Assembly (NCBI GenBank): GCA_905235495.1
Contig: CAJOMK010000091.1
Coordinates: forward strand, 1 to 10,233
Direction: 5' to 3'
Source: an uncultured Methanobrevibacter sp.
GTDB lineage: Archaea > Methanobacteriota > Methanobacteria > Methanobacteriales > Methanobacteriaceae
DNA length: 10,233 nucleotides
The position numbers and the translations under genes were made by a program. Below are positions 7,019 to 10,233 of this stretch, piece after piece (positions within the stretch are counted from its first letter, which is position 1; each line of letters opens with the position of its first letter). The notes under the pieces were generated by a model. That model saw nothing but the letters and a program-made list of their open reading frames with translations. It was not told where the DNA came from and made no database searches.

Positions 7019-7339
7019 ATGATGTCAAATTTTAAATATTGTCCAATCTGTGGAACCCCAAGAGATGGTGATGGTCAATTTTGTAAAAATTGCAATTTCG
7101 AATTTTTAGTAGGGAAATATGTCAAAGTGGAAAATAAAAATTTGGAAAATGACAAAAAAATAGAAGTTGAAAAAGTGTCTCAAGAAGAGTTCGTTGAATC
7201 TAATGATAATATTCGAGTTGGTCGTGATAAAATTAATCATTGTATTGTTAAGTATCTAAATAATGAATTAACTAATCAATATAATGAAAAGTATGGTAAA
7301 ATGATTGGATTTGATATAAGTGAGTATATACCAATTTAA
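7019..7339 (+). CDS. Small zinc-ribbon protein, probably shortened by a frameshift
   Basis: Encodes 106 residues with an N-terminal zinc ribbon: Cys8-x2-Cys11 and Cys22-x2-Cys25 (YCPICG, FCKNCN). A charged Lys/Glu/Asn-rich linker follows, then a segment with GRDKINHCIVKYLNNELTNQ. No signal peptide or membrane helix is seen. Tandem ATGs at 7019 and 7022 follow GTGATGAT, so either may be used. The frame ends ISEYIPI-stop, but the reading frame one base back continues as NLNTQFDNNFSGDELRNIEN... to a stop at 7411. One extra A near 7333-7334 would join them into about 131 residues. Zinc-ribbon stubs of this kind are common in methanogens and usually uncharacterised; nucleic-acid or protein binding is the usual guess. 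It follows the DUF4145/AP2-like gene, with no demonstrated link. Confidence 0.65.
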   Translation: MMSNFKYCPICGTPRDGDGQFCKNCNFEFLVGKYVKVENKNLENDKKIEVEKVSQEEFVESNDNIRVGRDKINHCIVKYLNNELTNQYNEKYGKMIGFDISEYIPI

Positions 7340-7413
7340 ATACCCAATTTGATAACAATTTTAGTGGTGATGAACTTCGCAATATTGAAAATTTACTTCA
7401 TGATGAAAATTAA
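7337..7413 (+). pseudogene. Out-of-frame C-terminal tail of the zinc-ribbon gene
   Basis: Codons from 7339 read NTQFDNNFSGDELRNIEN and so on, ending at the TAA at 7411-7413. The composition is like a real C-terminal acidic tail, with no start codon of its own, and it begins right where the upstream frame stops. The simplest reading is a one-base deletion in the gene, or a sequencing error. Confidence 0.45.
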
Positions 7414-7446
7414 TTGAATCAAAAAATATTTTCATACAATGGATAG

Positions 7447-7635
7447 GTGAAAATATGGGGACACTTGCCAGGTATGGTATTGAATCAGTATAGGATTCCA
7501 ATACAAGCCAATGTTAGCAACATAAAAAATATACTTTCATTGAATCTTGCAAAAAGTGATGAAAATAATAAATTCAAAGATTTGTTGAATGAATATTTGA
7601 ATTTTGAAAATGAGTTTTTGGAGAATTTAATTTAA
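7447..7635 (+). CDS. Short uncertain ORF with Asn/Leu/Glu-rich C-terminus, possibly a degraded gene
   Basis: The frame from GTG 7447 gives 62 residues, ending in a plausible helical segment (LLNEYLNFENEFLENLI). However, GGTGA at 7446-7450 is spaced like a ribosome-binding site for the ATG at 7455, which lies in another frame and reads MGTLARYGIESV before a TAG at 7491. The sequence therefore looks like a small gene whose start and end now lie in different frames. No family is recognised. It is 33 bases downstream of the zinc-ribbon tail and may have been co-transcribed with it. Confidence 0.35.
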   Translation: MKIWGHLPGMVLNQYRIPIQANVSNIKNILSLNLAKSDENNKFKDLLNEYLNFENEFLENLI

Positions 7636-7636
7636 T

Positions 7637-7682
7637 TATTTATTTTTTTTTAAATTAGATAGTTTATTTTTTTTATTTTTTT
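7637..7682 (+). terminator. Multiple T-runs before the left 99-bp element
   Basis: Three runs of seven to nine T lie between the stop at 7635 and the 99-bp element, on the coding strand. They would terminate transcription coming from the accessory genes. The T-rich sequence may also have been the insertion target of the element. Confidence 0.4.
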
Positions 7683-7781
7683 GAGTTTGTAAAAAAGTTT
7701 AGGCTTAAACTTATAATATTAATTTTTACTTATAAAGAAATCTAATAAAATTAAAATAAGCCTATAAAATTTTACAGTCTC
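7683..7781 (+). mobile_element. MITE-like 99-bp element, left copy
   Basis: Starts GAGTTTGTAAAAAAGTTTAG and ends TAAAATTTTACAGTCTC. The ends are imperfect inverted repeats of about 25 bases (GAGnnTGTAAAA...TAGGCTTA from each side, 19 of 25 matching). The copy at 10108-10206 is the same sequence on the other strand, 98 of 99 bases identical; the single difference is CTAATA here against CTTATA there. There is no ORF. The size, terminal repeats and high copy identity fit a miniature inverted-repeat element mobilised by a transposase elsewhere. No clear target-site duplication is seen in the T-rich flanks. Confidence 0.75.
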
Positions 7782-7810
7782 CTTTATTTAAAAAAACATA
7801 TAAAGAATTG

Positions 7811-7833
7811 CGAGTGCAAGTACTTGCTTGCAT
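7811..7833. promoter_or_regulatory. GC-rich islet with the palindrome GCAAGTACTTGC; possible operator or hairpin
   Basis: GCAAGTACTTGC (7816-7827) is a perfect 12-base palindrome. An alternative pairing, TGCAAG (7815-7820) with CTTGCA (7827-7832), gives a 6-bp stem and 6-base loop. It stands out in a gap that is otherwise nearly all A and T. It lies about 275 bases before the tautomerase-like gene, rather far for a classical operator. Confidence 0.35.
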
Positions 7834-8054
7834 CTTATTTTTTGAAAAAAAGAATTATCCATGATTATTTTAAATCTTAATAATTTAATTTTTTCTTTAT
7901 TTATTAAGGTTTGATTAAGTTCATTAAACCGTAATTTTATGAAACTTAAATTTCAACTTTTATTTTTCAATATACAAAATGAAGAATATCAAATATTTTT
8001 GACATTATTCTAACAAATCCATATTTTTCACAATAAACTCAATTGATAATGACA
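7834..8054. other. AT-rich gap with one hairpin; no gene seen
   Basis: No credible ORF on either strand. The only structure I see is GGTTTGAT (7908-7915) pairing with ATTAAACC (7923-7930) through one G-T wobble around a 7-base loop. This could be a transcript hairpin or a binding site, but nothing ties it to a gene. Confidence 0.35.
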
Positions 8055-8068
8055 TTTAAATATTATAA
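8055..8068 (+). promoter_or_regulatory. TATA-box-like element for the tautomerase-like gene
   Basis: TTTAAATATTATAA lies 39-52 bases before the ATG at 8107, matches the archaeal box A consensus well, and predicts a leader of about 20-25 bases containing GGAAGTGA (8095-8102), a good ribosome-binding site four bases before the start. Confidence 0.5.
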
Positions 8069-8106
8069 GTTTAATAAAATAAACCATTAATAAAGGAAGT
8101 GAAAAC

Positions 8107-8334
8107 ATGCCACACATTCAAGTAAGTTTGTATCCTGGAAGAGATGATGAATTAAAAAATAAAATAGCCAAGGAACTAAAAGATACATTAGTTGAAAAAA
8201 TAGGAATGCCAAAAGAGGCAATAAGCGTTTCAATAGAAGATATTGAAGCTGAAGATTTTGAAAACACAATACAAGACAGACTACAAAATGAGAAAAATGA
8301 ACTGATTTTAGAATCAGATCACATTAAAGAATAG
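8107..8334 (+). CDS. 4-oxalocrotonate-tautomerase-like protein
   Basis: A 75-residue protein of the tautomerase superfamily, slightly longer than the usual ~62. MPHIQVSLYPGR gives Pro at position 2, the catalytic N-terminal base after Met removal, and Arg12, equivalent to Arg11 of 4-OT. The beta-alpha-beta pattern follows (ELKNKIAKELKDTLVEKIGMPKEAISVSIEDI). The second 4-OT arginine (Arg39) appears replaced by Ser in AISVSIEDI, so the native substrate need not be 4-oxalocrotonate, and no aromatic meta-cleavage genes are nearby. The C-terminus is extended and charged. Good ribosome-binding site and promoter box. It lies inside the pair of 99-bp elements and upstream of an aldo/keto-reductase-like gene, separated by almost 400 bases, so they are probably not one transcript. 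Confidence 0.85.
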   Translation: MPHIQVSLYPGRDDELKNKIAKELKDTLVEKIGMPKEAISVSIEDIEAEDFENTIQDRLQNEKNELILESDHIKE

Positions 8335-8337
8335 ATT

Positions 8338-8380
8338 AAAAGAAAATTCTCTTTTATTCCTATTTTTCCTTTTTTATATT
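8338..8380 (+). terminator. Weak hairpin followed by T-runs after the tautomerase-like gene
   Basis: AAAAGA (8338-8343) pairs with TCTTTT (8350-8355) around a 6-base loop, followed by T-rich runs to 8380. It begins four bases after the stop and is the likely transcript end. Confidence 0.45.
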
Positions 8381-8434
8381 TAACAATTATTTGTTACTAA
8401 TTTGCTTTTTTAAATCAAACAGAATAACAATTAA

Positions 8435-8533
8435 TCAAAAATAAAAGTTGTTGTTAGTCAATATAACTGCATCATTGACTTCCTTAACAACATCAGTATC
8501 ACTAACGTCACCGAAATTAAAGTTCTCATTTTG
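8435..8533 (-). pseudogene. Possible minus-strand gene remnant
   Basis: About 32 codons on the minus strand read NFNFGDVSDTDVVKEVNDAV and on to ILTNNNFYF, ending at a TGA (8435-8437). The composition is protein-like and richer in GC than the gap around it. Upstream it is blocked by a stop at 8534-8536 inside the tandem repeats, and it has no start codon, so it can at most be a fragment. Family not recognised. Confidence 0.2.
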
Positions 8534-8727
8534 TTAAGGATTATGAAATTTAAGTTCACATATTGTAAAGGATTATGAAATTAAAGTTCCCATATTGTAA
8601 AGGATTGGATTTGAATTATAAAATTAAAGTTCTCATTTTGTTAAGGATTATGAAATTTAAGTTCTTATATTGTAAAGGATTGGATTTGAATTATAAAATT
8701 AAAGTTCTCATTTTATTAAGGAGATTG
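8514..8727. repeat. Tandem repeat array, six units of 32 or 43 bp, 75-bp higher-order period
   Basis: Units begin AAATTAAAGTTC or AAATTTAAGTTC at 8514, 8546, 8578, 8621, 8653 and 8696. Lengths are 32, 32, 43, 32, 43 and about 32. Two kinds alternate: CTCATTTTGTTAAGGATTATG and a CATATTGTAAAGGATT type, the latter extended by GGATTTGAATTATA in the 43-bp units. The 43+32 pair repeats as a 75-bp period (8578-8652 and 8653-8727). The last unit changes AAGGATT to AAGGAGATT, which is the ribosome-binding site of the downstream gene. The array thus looks like amplification of that gene's leader. Confidence 0.85.
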
Positions 8728-8742
8728 AATATTGAAATATAG
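8575..8742 (+). CDS. Repeat-encoded 55-codon ORF overlapping the downstream gene start
   Basis: ATG 8575 opens a frame through the tandem array to a TAG at 8740-8742. It has two copies of a 25-residue unit, MKLKFPYCKGLDLNYKIKVL... and MKFKFLYCKGLDLNYKIKVL..., because the 75-bp period is a multiple of three. AAGGATT lies directly before the ATG. A shorter ORF of the same type (8543-8578, MKFKFTYCKGL) ends overlapping this ATG. The 3' end overlaps the TTG start at 8732, which would allow translational coupling. It may simply be an open frame in repeats; no family is known. Confidence 0.25.
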   Translation: MKLKFPYCKGLDLNYKIKVLILLRIMKFKFLYCKGLDLNYKIKVLILLRRLNIEI

Positions 8743-9880
8743 AAAATTAGGCAAAACAGGCCTTAAAGTGAGTGAAATTTCTTTAGGAGGAAGTTCACTT
8801 CTAGAAAAAAGCTTGGAAGGATCCGTTGAACTAATAAATTACTGCCATAGTGAAGGCATCAACTTCCTCGATTGCTGGATGAGTGACCCTGAGGTAAGGT
8901 CTAACATTGGAACTGCAATCAAGGATATGAGGGAAGAATGGATTATTCAAGGTCATTTTGGACCTACTTGGGAAGATGAGCAATATGTTCGCACTCGTGA
9001 AATGGATAAGGTAATTCCTGCTTTTGAAGACTTGATGGAACGTCTTCAAATAGATTATTTAGACATTGGAATTATTCACTATGTTGATACTCTAGATGAC
9101 TTTAACAATATAATGAATGGCGAATTTATTGAATATGTTCGAAAGCAAAAGGAAGACGGAATCATTCATCATATTGGAATAGGTACACATACTCCTGAAA
9201 TTGCCCTTTTAGCCACTGAAATTGAAGATATAGAAATAATTCTCTTTAGCATAAACCCTGCATTTGACATGCTGGCTACAATTAATAACATGGACATATA
9301 TAATGACATCAAAACCTATGAAGATAAGGAATTGGAAGGCCTTGCACCTGAAAGAGCAGAGCTTTATCAAATCTGCAGTAAAAAGGATATTCCCCTTGTT
9401 GTAATGAAGGCATATGCTGGAGGAAGATTATTAGCCAAGGAAACTTCCCCATTTGGAATAAAGCTTAGTCCTGTTCAATGCATTGAATATGCCCTTTCAA
9501 GACCTGCAGTTGCAACTGTTCTAGCTGGAGGCACTGATATTAAGCAAATGAGTGAAGCCATAGCCTATGAAACTGCAGATTTCCACAAAAAGGATTATGC
9601 TTCTGTTCTTGTCAATGCACCTAAAAACTCTTATGATGGACAATGCACTTACTGTGGCCATTGTGCCCCATGCACTTCCCATATTGACATAGCAATGGTC
9701 AATAAACTATTTGACCTTGCAAAGCATCGTGATGAAGTTCCTCCAACTGTAAAAGAACATTATAAGGATATGCCATTTAACGCTTCCGATTGCATAGCCT
9801 GTGGAAATTGTGAAGATAGATGTCCATTTAATGTAAAAATTATAGAAACTATGGAGAAGGCTCAAAAACTATTTGAATAA
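8732..9880 (+). CDS. Aldo/keto-reductase-like ferredoxin protein with two C-terminal 4Fe-4S motifs
   Basis: A 382-residue protein of the COG1453-type predicted oxidoreductases: an AKR TIM barrel (MKYRKLGKTGLKVSEISLGG at the start, VATVLAGGTDIKQMSEA near the end) fused to a bacterial-type ferredoxin domain. The cluster motifs are Cys305-308-311-314 and Cys354-357-360-364-Pro365. Of the AKR tetrad, Asp47 and His116 (IIHYVD) are present, but the Tyr position is in DCWMSD and the Lys position reads IIQGHFG (Gln73), so classical carbonyl reduction is doubtful; electron transfer from the clusters may be its real chemistry. The start is TTG: it is preceded by AAGGAGAT (8718-8725), a stop lies two codons upstream, and the next ATG, codon 50, would cut into the barrel. 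Its leader is the tandem repeat array. Substrate unknown. Confidence 0.87.
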   Translation: MKYRKLGKTGLKVSEISLGGSSLLEKSLEGSVELINYCHSEGINFLDCWMSDPEVRSNIGTAIKDMREEWIIQGHFGPTWEDEQYVRTREMDKVIPAFEDLMERLQIDYLDIGIIHYVDTLDDFNNIMNGEFIEYVRKQKEDGIIHHIGIGTHTPEIALLATEIEDIEIILFSINPAFDMLATINNMDIYNDIKTYEDKELEGLAPERAELYQICSKKDIPLVVMKAYAGGRLLAKETSPFGIKLSPVQCIEYALSRPAVATVLAGGTDIKQMSEAIAYETADFHKKDYASVLVNAPKNSYDGQCTYCGHCAPCTSHIDIAMVNKLFDLAKHRDEVPPTVKEHYKDMPFNASDCIACGNCEDRCPFNVKIIETMEKAQKLFE

Positions 9881-9905
9881 TCTTTAAATTCATTATATTC
9901 TCAAT

Positions 9906-9982
9906 TATTGATTATTAAAAGAGTGGTTTTATCAAAATATTGCATTATTAAATATATTCCAACTATTGATTATTAAAAGAGT
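9906..9982. repeat. Two copies of TATTGATTATTAAAAGAGT, 58 bp apart
   Basis: The 19-base unit is at 9906-9924 and 9964-9982, with related text (GCATTATTAAATATATTCC) between them. It begins 25 bases after the AKR-like stop. No gene follows within the window, so it could be a 3' region repeat or a binding site for whatever lies further on. Confidence 0.65.
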
Positions 9983-10009
9983 ATATTTATGTTTAATTCA
10001 GTTATTAAA

Positions 10010-10075
10010 CCAGCGTTTTGCGAAACACCCTTTAAATATCAATAGAAAAGTGCTCGCCAAAAGCCATTCTTGTTT
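10010..10075 (+). other. GC-richer islet with a near-palindrome and TATA-like box; possible small-RNA or promoter region
   Basis: GTTTTGCGAAAC (10015-10026) is palindromic at 10 of 12 positions. It is followed by TTTAAATATC (10031-10040), a box-A-like element, and then a segment with CTCGCCAAAAGCC before the T/A-rich approach to the right 99-bp element. Local GC stands out against the gap. No ORF of note is present. I cannot name an RNA family. Confidence 0.3.
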
Positions 10076-10107
10076 TCATTTAAAGAATAAAAAAAGAAGA
10101 AAAAAAT

Positions 10108-10206
10108 GAGACTGTAAAATTTTATAGGCTTATTTTAATTTTATAAGATTTCTTTATAAGTAAAAATTAATATTATAAGTTTAAGCCTAAACTTTTTTAC
10201 AAACTC
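10108..10206 (-). mobile_element. MITE-like 99-bp element, right copy (inverted)
   Basis: Reverse complement of the element at 7683-7781 with one mismatch in 99 bases. On the + strand it starts GAGACTGTAAAATTTTATAG and ends TTTTTTACAAACTC. It is flanked by an A-rich run on the left and nine T on the right, with no obvious target duplication. With the left copy it brackets about 2.3 kb holding the tautomerase-like and AKR-like genes. Confidence 0.75.
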
Positions 10207-10233
10207 TTTTTTTTTAGATAATAATTGATTCAA

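Noticed and set aside
8514..8727. CRISPR-like array
   Set aside because: Units are directly contiguous or separated by the same repeated text, with no unique spacers, and there are no cas genes.
8107..9880. Aromatic degradation operon suggested by the 4-OT-like gene
   Set aside because: No meta-cleavage enzymes are present, the second 4-OT arginine is missing and a terminator-like region separates the two genes.
7683..10206. Complete insertion sequence bounded by the 99-bp repeats
   Set aside because: No transposase-like ORF lies between them; the genes inside are a tautomerase-like and an AKR-like protein.

Overview
The window comes from a very AT-rich archaeon, most likely Methanobrevibacter or a close relative in the Methanobacteriales. 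The evidence is the gene content: a hydrogenase-maturation protease next to a carB-like / mraY-like / Mur-ligase-like set, which is the kind of locus used to make pseudomurein. The intergenic DNA is also typical: T-rich termination tracts, TTTAAATA-type promoter boxes and GTGAT/GGTGA ribosome-binding sites. The genus is an inference, because no rRNA or marker alignment could be done.

Bases 1-5063 are a housekeeping block, all on the + strand. The first gene is the 5'-truncated end of a HycI-type hydrogenase maturation protease. Then come a CarB-like ATP-grasp protein, a MraY-like membrane glycosyl-phosphotransferase and a MurE-like peptide ligase. Together the last three supply peptide-bond formation (ligase, probably ATP-grasp) and transfer of the UDP-linked precursor to the lipid carrier. 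Each gene has its own T-rich upstream gap and promoter-like box, so they may be separately transcribed neighbours and not a tight operon.

Bases 5064-7682 are accessory. A 555-residue protein joins an HsdR-like DUF4145/HEPN-type helical domain, without any helicase, to three AP2-like modules and a long Lys/Ser-rich basic stretch. Downstream are short tandem repeats, a small zinc-ribbon gene that looks frameshifted near its 3' end, and a short uncertain ORF. This part looks fast-evolving or decaying.

Bases 7683-10206 are bounded by two 99-bp elements in opposite orientation that differ at one base. Each is itself an imperfect inverted repeat, so they look like a MITE. Between them lie a 4-oxalocrotonate-tautomerase-like gene and an aldo/keto-reductase-like ferredoxin protein (two 4Fe-4S motifs, degenerate catalytic tetrad, TTG start). 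The second gene is preceded by a tandem repeat array with a 75-bp higher-order period that keeps a reading frame open into the gene. No tRNA, rRNA or CRISPR array was seen.
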